Source: JAEXOD01 sp043805435 (GTDB lineage Bacteria > Bacteroidota > Ignavibacteria > Ignavibacteriales > Melioribacteraceae). Taken from it: 64,000 nucleotides of DNA. Every line of letters begins with the position of its first letter. Position 1 is the stretch's first letter. Under the pieces are notes generated by a model that searched no databases, had not been told where the DNA came from, and saw only the letters and a program-made list of their open reading frames with translations. The translations under genes were made by a program, and so were the position numbers. The stretch covers positions 1 through 64,000 of the forward strand of contig JAZDHY010000033.1 in assembly GCA_043805435.1 (NCBI GenBank), read 5' to 3'. Positions 25,705 through 33,581 of this stretch are shown in pieces.

Positions 25705-26508
25705 ATGAAAGTTGCAATAATTGGCTGTGGTAATATGGGACTTACTTATGCTAAGTCTTTTTTAAGCTATAATAAAGTGGTGGCACGTGACTTAACTTTG
25801 GTAGCAAAAAATAAAGAGGGTATAAAACGATTAAAGTTGTTAGGATTTACTAATGTGGTTGATAAATTTAATGAAGATGTTTTATGTTCTGATGTAATTA
25901 TTTTATCAGTAAAACCGCAAGATCTTTCAACAATATCAAAAAATCTTTATGGTAAAATTAAAGAAAACACTTTAGTAATCTCTATTCTTGCGGGAATTAA
26001 GCTTGAACGTTTAAGCAGTGAATTAAATCATAATGTTATTGTAAGGGCAATGCCAAATATGCCTTCTCAATTTGGTATGGGTATTACATGTTTTATCCCT
26101 CATAAAAATGTAAATATACATCAACTTTCTACGGTTGAAAATTTACTGAGTACAACCGGTCGAGTTGTTCTTTTGGATAACGAAGATTTGCTGGATGGTA
26201 TAACTGCGTTAAGTGGTAGTGGGCCGGCATATTTTTATTATTTTATTAATGCTATGATTGAAGCCGGAATTAAAATGGGTTTAGATGAAGGATTAGCTGC
26301 TTTACTTGTTAAAGATACAATGATGGGGAGCTATCATGTTTTTAACAGCTCGAATTTAGAACTGGCTCAATTAATCAGCAAAGTAGCCTCAAAAGGGGGT
26401 ACAACTGAAGCCGCATTAAGTGTTTTTAACTCTAATAATTTAAATGATATAATTAAAACCGCTATTTTAAGTGCTGCACAAAGATCTTTGGAATTGTCAA
26501 AAGTATAG
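25705..26508 (+). CDS. proC: Pyrroline-5-carboxylate reductase
   Basis: Last step of proline synthesis, using NAD(P)H. The 267-residue protein has the Rossmann GCGNMGLTYAKS, the VKPQD block, RAMPNMPSQFGMGIT and the C-terminal signature LSGSGPAYFYYFINAMIEAG. It is a housekeeping gene lying inside the polysaccharide locus between the wbp set and glycosyltransferases. Confidence 0.94.
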   Translation: MKVAIIGCGNMGLTYAKSFLSYNKVVARDLTLVAKNKEGIKRLKLLGFTNVVDKFNEDVLCSDVIILSVKPQDLSTISKNLYGKIKENTLVISILAGIKLERLSSELNHNVIVRAMPNMPSQFGMGITCFIPHKNVNIHQLSTVENLLSTTGRVVLLDNEDLLDGITALSGSGPAYFYYFINAMIEAGIKMGLDEGLAALLVKDTMMGSYHVFNSSNLELAQLISKVASKGGTTEAALSVFNSNNLNDIIKTAILSAAQRSLELSKV

Positions 26509-26555
26509 GTGTTATTTAAGCAAAAATTATTTTTATTTTACAAGAAATCTTTATT

Positions 26556-27542
26556 ATGAAAAAATATATTATTATTACCAGCATATTTGAACCTTCTGAG
26601 GCTATAAAATTGTTTTCTACAATGCAAGATTATCAACTGATTGTGGTTGGAGATAAAAAATCGCCAAAAGATTGGCAATGTGATAATGCAATTTATCTTT
26701 CTGTTTCTGACCAAAACGAAATGCATTTTGAAATACTAAAAAATCTACCTTATAATCATTATTGTAGAAAAATGACCGGTTATTTATATGCAATTCAGAA
26801 TGGAGCTGAGTTGATAATTGATACGGATGATGATAATATACCAAAAAATAATTGGGCTTTTCCTGATTTTGAAGGAAAATTTGATTATATGGAGGGAAAT
26901 AAAGGTTTTATCAACATTTATCAGCTTTATACTAACCAACAAATATGGCCCCGTGGATTACCTTTAAACTTGATTACAAGAGACTTTAATTTAGAAAATG
27001 AATTAGTGAAAAGAGATTGTAAAGTTGGGGTTTGGCAGGGATTAGCAGATGAAGATCCGGATGTTGATGCAATTTATAGATTGACCAATGATGCTCCTTG
27101 TATTTTTAATGAACGTGAACCTATTGTTTTGGGCAAGGGAACAATTAGTCCATTTAACACTCAAAATACAATAGTTAAAAAAGAATTGTTTACATTGTTG
27201 TATCTGCCAACTTACGTTACGTTTCGTTTTACGGATATCTTAAGGGGTTTAATAGCTCAACCGATCATGTGGTTATATAATTATCAATTGGGTTTTATTA
27301 ATGCAACAGTTATACAAAAACGGAATCCACACGATTATATGAAAGATTTTTTGTCTGAAGTACCAATGTATCGGTATTCTGAAAAAGTTATTGAAATTGT
27401 TTCAAATGCAATAACTAAAAATGATAGTATTGAATCGAATTTATATAATTCGTACAATGCGTTATTAAAGGAAAATATTGTTTGTGACAAAGAAATGATA
27501 ATATTAGATGCTTGGTTGAAAGATATTAACAAATTAAAATAG
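26556..27542 (+). CDS. STELLO-type glycosyltransferase-like protein (DUF288)
   Basis: A 328-residue soluble protein of the STELLO/DUF288 family, first known from plant Golgi proteins acting with cellulose synthase and found in bacterial polysaccharide loci. Visible landmarks are VVGDKKSPKDW, a D-x-D-rich stretch IIDTDDDNIP that would bind a metal and nucleotide sugar, and WPRGLPL. It is probably a GT-A glycosyltransferase acting on the surface glycan. It lies 47 bp after proC and 46 bp before another likely transferase. Confidence 0.78.
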   Translation: MKKYIIITSIFEPSEAIKLFSTMQDYQLIVVGDKKSPKDWQCDNAIYLSVSDQNEMHFEILKNLPYNHYCRKMTGYLYAIQNGAELIIDTDDDNIPKNNWAFPDFEGKFDYMEGNKGFINIYQLYTNQQIWPRGLPLNLITRDFNLENELVKRDCKVGVWQGLADEDPDVDAIYRLTNDAPCIFNEREPIVLGKGTISPFNTQNTIVKKELFTLLYLPTYVTFRFTDILRGLIAQPIMWLYNYQLGFINATVIQKRNPHDYMKDFLSEVPMYRYSEKVIEIVSNAITKNDSIESNLYNSYNALLKENIVCDKEMIILDAWLKDINKLK

Positions 27543-27588
27543 ATAATTAATTACTTTGTATTTGCAATAAGTACTTAGAAAAAACACT

Positions 27589-28569
27589 ATGAATAAAAAA
27601 ATCAAATCCGTTGTTACGTGTAGAGAATATGTAAAACATCCATCGTATCATATTGTTTTTGAATGGGAAGATGTTTTTAAAGAACTATTGAATGTTAATT
27701 TTGAATCGAAAAATATATTGAAGCAGTTTTATTTTAATAAATTTACGGGTGGTTTGTTAAGTAATCTAAAAACAAAAAAATTTGCCATAAAGGATGAATT
27801 AAAAATTTTATTTCTGATGAATGCAACTTATGCACGTTATATGTTTGATAAAGGTAGTTATTTGCCAATTATTATAGATTTTTGGAAGCAAGATGAAAGT
27901 TTTTTAACATCATTTCCAAAAGATACTTTTTTTCTTATTAATAATTTAGAAGGTGTTAATTTACTACGTTCAAAAGGGTTTACAAAGTGCTTTTATTTCC
28001 CTTTATCCATTTCAGATAAATATCTTAATAAAACAATCCCCCCAAAAACAATTGATGTTATTCAAATTGGCAGAAAAAACCAAATGTTAACAAATTATAT
28101 GCAAAAGTTTTTAATAGAAAATCCAAACATAGAATATTTAGAGCAAAAATTTATTGATAATAAATTTTATTATGTCTCATCAAAAAGTAATAAGTTGTTT
28201 GATGCGAATGATAGAAAAAAGTATATGGAATTAGTGGGTAAATCAAAAATTAGCTTGGTTAGTTCGCCGGGATGCGATTCAATAGATAGAACAGGTGGTT
28301 TTGACCCTTTGACGCCAAGATTTTTAGAGAGTGCTATCCAGTATTGTAGTATGTTAGGTCGTTATTCAAATAATGACGATTTTAATAATTTAAAAATTAG
28401 TTCGGTTTGTGAAAATATTAAATCTTATGAACAATTCGAATTTTCTTTATCAAAAAGATTAAAAGAAGACTTTGAACAAAAAGAAGTTTATGATACGTTT
28501 ATAAATAATAACTTAACTTCTAAAAGAGTTGCCGAATTAAAGAAGCTTTTGGAAATTAACAGTAATTAA
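27589..28569 (+). CDS. Putative GT-B glycosyltransferase
   Basis: A 326-residue protein without signal or membrane segments. The C-terminal half has VIQIGRKN, then SKISLVSSPGCD and FDPLTPRFLESAIQYCSMLGRY, which resembles the donor-binding lobe of family-1/4-like transferases in which E-S-A contacts the nucleotide sugar. The N-terminal half matches no motif I know. The partner gene upstream and the locus support a transferase. Its stop is followed by the heptad-repeat region. Confidence 0.6.
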   Translation: MNKKIKSVVTCREYVKHPSYHIVFEWEDVFKELLNVNFESKNILKQFYFNKFTGGLLSNLKTKKFAIKDELKILFLMNATYARYMFDKGSYLPIIIDFWKQDESFLTSFPKDTFFLINNLEGVNLLRSKGFTKCFYFPLSISDKYLNKTIPPKTIDVIQIGRKNQMLTNYMQKFLIENPNIEYLEQKFIDNKFYYVSSKSNKLFDANDRKKYMELVGKSKISLVSSPGCDSIDRTGGFDPLTPRFLESAIQYCSMLGRYSNNDDFNNLKISSVCENIKSYEQFEFSLSKRLKEDFEQKEVYDTFINNNLTSKRVAELKKLLEINSN

Positions 28570-28911
28570 TAATTAGTGATAAGTACAAATGATTTAAATT
28601 ATTAATCGATATTAACAAATTATTAATCATGACAATATCTGTTAAAATTACCAATTTCTAATTATTCTCCTATTGCTGGTTATCGGTTTTTTCCGTATTT
28701 TTATACTCTGAGTTTAAGACATATTAAATAAGAGTGAATATAAAATAAAATATCGAATACTGCGTAACGCTTTCCTTGTGATGTGAGTTACGTGGCGGAG
28801 CTATATTAAGGAGTAATTTGAGACTAGAAACTAGTGACTAGTAAAAAACAATAAATGCTTTTAGCTAATTTCTAATCACTAATCACTAATCACTAATCAC
28901 TAATTACTTTT
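28570..28911. other. Left border of the heptad-repeat / TA cassette region
   Basis: About 250 bp of AT-rich non-coding DNA with a weak CGTAAC-GTTACG inverted pair (28763-28792), followed by the first heptad unit (28820-28907). ATTAGTGAT also appears once at 28574-28582, just after the glycosyltransferase stop. No gene was found. Confidence 0.55.
28820..28907. repeat. Heptad unit A (no S23 remnant)
   Basis: Left arm GAGACTAGAAACTAGTGACTAGT, then a short core AATAAATGCTTTTAGC, then a right arm of about five CACTAAT heptads. The arms are reverse complements of each other, so the unit can fold as a hairpin. It ends 4 bp before the mntA-like start at 28912. Confidence 0.8.
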
Positions 28912-29205
28912 ATGAGATTATCTCAATTACAAGTTGAAGTTATTAAACAATCTGTAAAAAAGATTTTTAATGATAATACCAAGGTTTTTTTGTTTGGAAG
29001 TCGGGTTGATAACAAAAAACGAGGAGGAGATATTGATTTATACATTGAAACCGATATACTGAATGATGTTTTCCAAAGAAAAATTAAACTTCTGGTTATG
29101 TTAGAGTTAACTTTAGGACAGCAGAAAATTGATGTTGTTATCAATAATTTTACAGATGATTTACCTATCTACAATGTAGCCAAAGACGAAGGAATATTAT
29201 TGTGA
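28912..29205 (+). CDS. mntA: MntA-like minimal nucleotidyltransferase (antitoxin)
   Basis: A 97-residue MNT protein with the nucleotidyltransferase motif FGSRVDNKKRGGDID (G29, S30, D40, D42). In known MntA/HepT modules the MNT protein neutralises the HEPN toxin by AMPylating it. The HEPN gene follows with a 4-bp GTGA overlap. The start codon is only 4 bp from the heptad arm, and no Shine-Dalgarno is visible. Confidence 0.85.
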   Translation: MRLSQLQVEVIKQSVKKIFNDNTKVFLFGSRVDNKKRGGDIDLYIETDILNDVFQRKIKLLVMLELTLGQQKIDVVINNFTDDLPIYNVAKDEGILL

Positions 29206-29663
29206 ATAAAATTGAATCTGCCTTTGATTTGAATTTTAGAAAAGCAGATAAGCATAAAACCAGAATTGAGATTGTAAGTAAAAAAATTATCGGGTTTATG
29301 CCTCTTGATGAAAACACAATTGTTAATTTAACCGATGAACAAATAGAAAAACTTGACCAATTTTTATTACGCTTTTCAAGTCTGCAAGATATTTTGGGGC
29401 GCAATCTATTTAAGCTTTCATTAATGCGTTTGGGAGAAGATGTTGCGCAAAAATCATTTATTGATGTTTTTAACCGTTTGGAACAACTTGGGATTATTAA
29501 AAACTACGAGTTATGGAGTGAATTAAGAACTATCCGTAATGAAGTTGCACATGATTACGAAGACAGCCCTAAACATAATGCCGAAAAATTGAACGGGATG
29601 TTTGCTAAGCGTTATGAGTTGTTACAATATTTTTATGATATAAAAAACTACTTTGGCTTGTAG
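29202..29663 (+). CDS. hepT: HepT-like HEPN-domain toxin
   Basis: A 153-residue helical protein with RNEVAHDY, a perfect R-x4-H-x-Y HEPN ribonuclease motif (R112, H117, Y119). In characterised pairs HepT is an RNase held in check by MntA. The GTG start overlaps the stop of the MNT gene by 4 bp. Length is a little above the usual 110-145 residues. The heptad array of unit B begins 5 bp after its stop. Confidence 0.82.
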   Translation: MNKIESAFDLNFRKADKHKTRIEIVSKKIIGFMPLDENTIVNLTDEQIEKLDQFLLRFSSLQDILGRNLFKLSLMRLGEDVAQKSFIDVFNRLEQLGIIKNYELWSELRTIRNEVAHDYEDSPKHNAEKLNGMFAKRYELLQYFYDIKNYFGL

Positions 29664-29667
29664 AGTT

Positions 29668-30041
29668 TTAGTGATTAGTGATTAGTGATTAGTGATTAGT
29701 GATTAGTGATTAGTAATTAGTGATTAGTAATTAGTGATTAGTGATTAGTGATTAGTGATTAGTGATTAGTGATTAGTGATTAGTGATTAGTGATTAGTGA
29801 TTAGTGATTAGTAAAAAAGTATAAATGCTTTTCTCGCAAATATGTAATTTCTAAAACCGGATTCAACAAAAAGTTTACGCAATTAATTATTTTTAGAAAT
29901 CTAAATTATTTAGATGAACTTAACTTTAATACACTAGATACTAAAATAAATGATATTAGTAAAATGTTAAGTTGTTTAATAAAATCTGTTACTAATCACT
30001 AATTTCTAATTTCTAATCACTAATCACTAATTACTAATAAT
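29668..30041. repeat. Heptad unit B with a long TTAGTGA array
   Basis: Left arm 29668-29812 is about 20.7 heptads of TTAGTGA with two TTAGTAA variants. The core starts ATAAATGCTTTTCTCGC, and an S23 3' remnant follows (29877-30002). The right arm is AATCACT-type heptads with TTTCTAAT variants to about 30041. Left and right arms are reverse complements. It stands directly before the 61-residue gene at 30044. Confidence 0.88.
29877..30002 (+). pseudogene. S23 four-helix-bundle gene remnant (unit B)
   Basis: An open frame of 41 codons reads TQLIIFRNLNYLDELNF then ends LIKSVTNH-stop. It aligns with the C-terminal end of the near-complete S23 pseudogene at 33626. There is no start and the 5' two thirds are gone. 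Its stop codon TAA lies inside the right heptad arm. Confidence 0.75.
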
Positions 30042-30043
30042 CA

Positions 30044-30229
30044 ATGAAAAAAGATAAAAACAATTTATTAACTGATAAAATTTACGAAAAACGGCTTTTG
30101 CAAGCGTTAAATTTGTATTATAGTGCATGGGAACTAAAATTTGCATCTATTAAACATTTTAATCCCAATCTTACTGATGAAGAAATAACAAAAAAGGTTA
30201 AGGAAATTTTCTTTTATGCTGTTACCTAA
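30044..30229 (+). CDS. Small partner protein of a nucleotidyltransferase module
   Basis: A 61-residue, mostly helical and charged protein (LLQALNLYYSAWELKFASIK, then LTDEEITKKVKEIFFYA). Short proteins of this kind are found directly before AbiEii/DUF6036-like nucleotidyltransferase genes; the function has not been assigned as far as I know. It overlaps the next gene by 14 bp, so the two are translationally linked. It is a candidate half of a toxin-antitoxin-like pair. Confidence 0.62.
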   Translation: MKKDKNNLLTDKIYEKRLLQALNLYYSAWELKFASIKHFNPNLTDEEITKKVKEIFFYAVT

Positions 30230-30779
30230 TTTGTTTGAAATATATATAAACATTTTGAATGAGAATAAAATTAATTATTTTGTTACCGGTTCAGTTGCTT
30301 CAATAGTTTATGGTGAACCTAGATTAACAAATGATATTGATTTAATTATTTCCGTGTTTGAAAGTCAAGTTGATGTTCTTATTAAAGCTTTTCCATTTGA
30401 AGAATTTTATATACCACCAAAAGAAATTATTATTACTGAATTAAGGCGTCCCAATCGTGGGCATATGAATATAATTCATCATAAAAGCGGATTTAAAGCC
30501 GATATATATTTTGTTGGGAAGGATGAATTTCAATTGTGGGCTTTAGAGAATAAAAAAGAAATAGTTTTTTTGAACACTATAATTCCTGTTGCTCCTGCTG
30601 AATATGTAATAATAAAAAAATTAGAGTTTTATAAAGAAGGTTTTTCTTCTAAACATATTACTGATATACAAAATATTTTAACTAATTCAAAAGCGTTAAT
30701 TGATTTCGACTTTTTAGAGAATAATATTATAAAATATAATTTAACTAATGAGTGGAAGAAAGTTACTAGTAATTTGTGA
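30216..30779 (+). CDS. Nucleotidyltransferase (AbiEii/DUF6036-like)
   Basis: A 187-residue protein with VTGSVASIVYGEPRLTNDID, in which G25-S26 and D40/D42 form the polymerase-beta nucleotidyltransferase motif. A helical C-terminal part (about 130-187) follows. It lacks the R-x4-H HEPN motif. The family includes toxin and antitoxin members. The stop codon falls at the first bases of heptad unit C. Confidence 0.75.
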   Translation: MLLPNLFEIYINILNENKINYFVTGSVASIVYGEPRLTNDIDLIISVFESQVDVLIKAFPFEEFYIPPKEIIITELRRPNRGHMNIIHHKSGFKADIYFVGKDEFQLWALENKKEIVFLNTIIPVAPAEYVIIKKLEFYKEGFSSKHITDIQNILTNSKALIDFDFLENNIIKYNLTNEWKKVTSNL

Positions 30780-31017
30780 CTAGTGATTAGAGACTAGTGA
30801 CTAGTAAAAACCTATAAATGCTTTTCTCGCAAATATGTAATTACTAATACCGGATACAACAAAAAGTTTACGCAATTAGTTATATGTAGAAATCTAAATT
30901 ATTTAGATGTACTTAACTTTAATACACTAGATACTGAAATAAATGATATTAGTAAAATGTTAAGTTGTTTAATAAAATCTGTTACTAATCACTAGTTTCT
31001 AATCACTAATTACTGAC
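30776..31017. repeat. Heptad unit C
   Basis: Left arm of GACTAGT/GATTAGA variants (30776-30805), core CTATAAATGCTTTTCTCGC, an S23 remnant at 30870-30995, and a right arm with AATCACTA and TTTCTAATCACT to about 31017. The core and remnant are nearly identical to unit B, which shows recent duplication. Confidence 0.85.
30870..30995 (+). pseudogene. S23 gene remnant (unit C)
   Basis: Same 41-codon tail as in unit B with a few substitutions (TQLVICRNLNYLDVLNF, ending LIKSVTNH-stop). The frame is open and the stop TAG lies in the right heptad arm. Confidence 0.75.
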
Positions 31018-31022
31018 TTGAT

Positions 31023-31322
31023 GTGCAAAAAGTTAGATTAAACGAAAAATATATTAGCACAATAAAAATGTTGGCTGAAAAATATTTTGATACCAACGAA
31101 GTGCGAATCTTTGGATCGAGAGCAGATTTATTTAAAAAAGGTGGAGACATCGATATATTTATCCATACAAATAAAAGCGAAAATATTCTTAAATCTAAAA
31201 TTGCATTTTTAAGGGATTTTGAAATTTTATTAGGCGAGCAAAAAGTTGATTTAGTTATTCAGTCGGGCAATAGTATTAAAAAGATATACCAAATTGCAGA
31301 AAAAGAAGGCATTTTAATTTGA
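31023..31322 (+). CDS. mntA: MntA-like minimal nucleotidyltransferase (second copy)
   Basis: A 99-residue MNT protein with FGSRADLFKKGGDID (G31, S32, D42, D44). It is related to but clearly different from the copy at 28912, so the two modules are not a simple recent duplication. The only in-frame start is GTG 31023; the ATG two bases earlier is out of frame. The HEPN gene follows with a 4-bp overlap. Confidence 0.83.
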   Translation: MQKVRLNEKYISTIKMLAEKYFDTNEVRIFGSRADLFKKGGDIDIFIHTNKSENILKSKIAFLRDFEILLGEQKVDLVIQSGNSIKKIYQIAEKEGILI

Positions 31323-31792
31323 CTATTAATGATGTTTTTGATGAACTTGATGTACATTTTAAACGGGTTGATAAATTAATTCCCGAAATAAAAGGAATAT
31401 TCCCTTTATCGAACAAAGATTTTGAATCAATAGAAGTAGTAAAAACAATTGATTCGTTTATATATCGGTTTATTAAAATTCAAGACAAAATGGGGGAGAA
31501 ATTATTTCCATATTACTTAAGGTTAATTCAAGAATATAAAGAAAATTTAGCATTTATTGATATCCTAAATAAATTAGAAAAGTTTGGATTAATTGAAAGT
31601 TTTCAAGAATGGATTGACTTTAGAAAATTAAGAAATACTTTAACGCATGAATACCCCGGTAATGAAGAAGAAATAATTGAGTCAATAAAGTTGGCAGTTG
31701 AAGTTTATTCTCGAATTAATGAAATTTATCTAAGCATTAAGTCGGATGTATTAAAAAGAGGACTGTTGGGAGGAATAGAGACTAGTAATTAG
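31319..31792 (+). CDS. hepT: HepT-like HEPN-domain toxin (second copy)
   Basis: A 157-residue helical protein with RNTLTHEY, an R-x4-H-x-Y HEPN motif (R105, H110, Y112). It starts with TTG overlapping the MNT stop (TTGA). The last residues IETSN and the stop are encoded by the left arm of heptad unit D, so the native C-terminus may have been replaced when the unit arrived. Confidence 0.82.
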   Translation: MTINDVFDELDVHFKRVDKLIPEIKGIFPLSNKDFESIEVVKTIDSFIYRFIKIQDKMGEKLFPYYLRLIQEYKENLAFIDILNKLEKFGLIESFQEWIDFRKLRNTLTHEYPGNEEEIIESIKLAVEVYSRINEIYLSIKSDVLKRGLLGGIETSN

Positions 31793-32110
31793 TGACTAGA
31801 GATTAGTAATTAGTGACTAGAGATTAGAGACTAGTAAAAAAACTATAAATGTTTTTCTCGCAAATATGTAATTACTAATACCAGATACAACAAAGTGATT
31901 ACACAATTTTATATTCCATTAGGTTCTGCACCAAAAGTAAACACACAATTAATTATATGTAGAAATCTATACTATTTAGATGACCTTACTTTTAATAACT
32001 TGAATGCTGAAATAAATGAAATCAGTAAAATGTTATGTGTTTTAATAAAATCTGTTACTAATCACTAATCACTAATCACTAATCACTAGGTTCTTATCAC
32101 TAATCGCTTC
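31775..32110. repeat. Heptad unit D
   Basis: Left arm 31775-31835 (GACTAGT/AATTAGT variants, overlapping the end of hepT), core CTATAAATGTTTTTCTCGC, a longer S23 remnant at 31895-32068, and a right arm of AATCACT heptads to about 32105. The next start codon is at 32114. Confidence 0.85.
31895..32068 (+). pseudogene. S23 gene remnant (unit D, longer)
   Basis: About 57 open codons, including PLGSAPKVNTQLIICRNLYY and the same LIKSVTNH-stop ending. It keeps roughly 16 more codons at the 5' side than units B and C, and so links them to the nearly full copy in unit F. Confidence 0.75.
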
Positions 32111-32113
32111 TTT

Positions 32114-32800
32114 ATGACAATAATTAATCAAATAAAAGATATTATTTTAAAGCATACTAAAACTGATAGAATTTATCTTTACGGTTCTTTTATTGATGAT
32201 ACAACCGAAAATTTTAGCGATATTGATATAGCCTTTGATGATAAGGATTTTACTAAATTAAGTATAATTACGGAAGAAATAAATAAATTAAATAGTCTAG
32301 TAAAAATTGACGTTAAAAATTTAGCTTTTGCAGAAGAAAGGTTTATAAATAGGGTAAAATTACAAGGTAAAATAATATATAGTGCATCTAAAAAGCTTAG
32401 AGCAGAAGATGGCTTATATAATTTTACTAAAGCAGTAAATCAGTTTGAAAAAATATTAAATGCAAAAGATACGCTTTATAAAGATGGTTACAACGATTTT
32501 TATTTAGATGTATTAGTCAAACGGTTTGAATTTACTTATGAAATGAGCTGGAAGGCTATAAAAAGATTTCTTGAATATAACGGAATTACTTGTAATTATC
32601 CCCGAAATTGTTTCAAAGAAGCTTATGCACAAAAGTTAATTACAGATGAAACTATTTGGCTTGAAATGATTGAATCAAGAAATTTAACTGCGCACGTTTA
32701 CAACGAATTTGAAATTACTCCCATTTTGGATAGAGTTAGTTTATATCTTATAGCTTTTTTAGAATTAAAAAATAAACTGGAAGAAGTAAGCAGTGACTAG
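32114..32800 (+). CDS. Single-chain MNT-HEPN fusion protein
   Basis: A 228-residue fusion. Residues 1-90 form a minimal nucleotidyltransferase with LYGSFIDDTTENFSDID (G24, S25, D36, D38). Residues about 100-228 form an HI0074/HEPN-type helical domain with RNLTAHVY (R189, H194, Y196), a complete R-x4-H-x-Y motif. Antitoxin and toxin halves of an MntA/HepT-like pair are thus joined in one polypeptide. The last codons SSD and the stop are provided by heptad unit E. Confidence 0.83.
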   Translation: MTIINQIKDIILKHTKTDRIYLYGSFIDDTTENFSDIDIAFDDKDFTKLSIITEEINKLNSLVKIDVKNLAFAEERFINRVKLQGKIIYSASKKLRAEDGLYNFTKAVNQFEKILNAKDTLYKDGYNDFYLDVLVKRFEFTYEMSWKAIKRFLEYNGITCNYPRNCFKEAYAQKLITDETIWLEMIESRNLTAHVYNEFEITPILDRVSLYLIAFLELKNKLEEVSSD

Positions 32801-33026
32801 AGACTAGTAATTAGAGACTAGTAATTAGAGACTAGGGACTAGTAAACACAATAAATGCTTTTAGCTAATCACTAATATCTAATTTCTAATTACTAATTAT
32901 TAGTAGAAATTTAGGTTTTTTGAATGAAACTGATTATACAATATTAAATAATGCAATTAGTGAAATAGGCAAGATGATTAAAGGATTAATTAATTCAATT
33001 ACTAGTCACTAATTACTAGTCACTTT
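32791..33026. repeat. Heptad unit E
   Basis: Left arm of GACTAGT/AATTAGA variants (32791-32842), core ACAATAAATGCTTTTAGC as in unit A, an inner heptad stretch (32864-32902), an S23 remnant at 32905-33012 and a right arm of ACTAGTCACTAATT to 33024. It is the most divergent unit. Confidence 0.8.
32905..33012 (+). pseudogene. S23 gene remnant (unit E, divergent)
   Basis: Thirty-five open codons (RNLGFLNETDYTILNNAISE, ending LINSITSH-stop). This is clearly the same protein tail but a different lineage from units B-D. The stop TAA is again in the right arm. Confidence 0.68.
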
Positions 33027-33032
33027 TTATTT

Positions 33033-33581
33033 ATGAAAGATTTAATTAAAATAGAAAACGTACAAGACCTAATTATTGAAATTAGAAATTGTAGTGTTAT
33101 TTTAGATAGTGATTTAGCAACTTTATATAGTGTAGAAACCAGAGATATCAATAAAGCTGTAAAAAATAATCCACAAAAATTTCCGGAAGGTTATTTATTT
33201 GAATTGAGTAAAAGTGAAAAGCAATAACTAGTGGAAAATTTCCACCGGTTCAATTTACTAAAGCATTCGAGTATAAATCCAAAAGCTTTTACTGAAAAAG
33301 GGTTATACATGTTGGCTACAATATTAAAAAGCCAAAAGGCAACAGAAACAACAATATCCATTATTGAAACATTTTCTAAAATACGTGAACTATCACGAAA
33401 CATTAAAAGTGCAGCCGAAATTAAAGATACAAAAGAACGTAATCAAGTTTTACAAAAAAGCGGCGAAATTATTAGTGACATTTTTGATGATGATTTTAAA
33501 GTTACAGACCAAGAAACTACAATTGAATTAAATTTTGCTGTTCTTAAATTTAAGCATACAGTAAAAAAGAAAAAACAGTAA
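33033..33581 (+). pseudogene. ORF6N-domain protein gene broken by an in-frame stop
   Basis: Two pieces in the same frame, 33033-33227 (64 codons) and 33228-33581, together about 182 codons, the normal length of the family. The first piece holds the ORF6N DNA-binding part (VQDLIIEIRNCSVILDSDLA). The second continues LVENFHRFNLLKHSS and FTEKGLYMLATILKS. They are separated by one TAA at 33225-33227 where relatives usually have an acidic codon. ORF6N proteins are common in mobile and phage-derived regions. A sequencing error is possible but a real nonsense mutation is likely given the decayed neighbour. Confidence 0.8.

Noticed and set aside
28763..28792. Terminator hairpin after the glycosyltransferase at 28569
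   Set aside because: The stem is only 6 bp with an 18-nt loop and no T-run.
29668..29812. CRISPR array
   Set aside because: The repeat is a continuous 7-bp tandem without unique spacers, and no cas genes are present.
33033..33581. Two separate ORF6N-related genes
   Set aside because: The pieces are in one frame, together give the normal family length, and are split by a single stop codon, so one broken gene is simpler.
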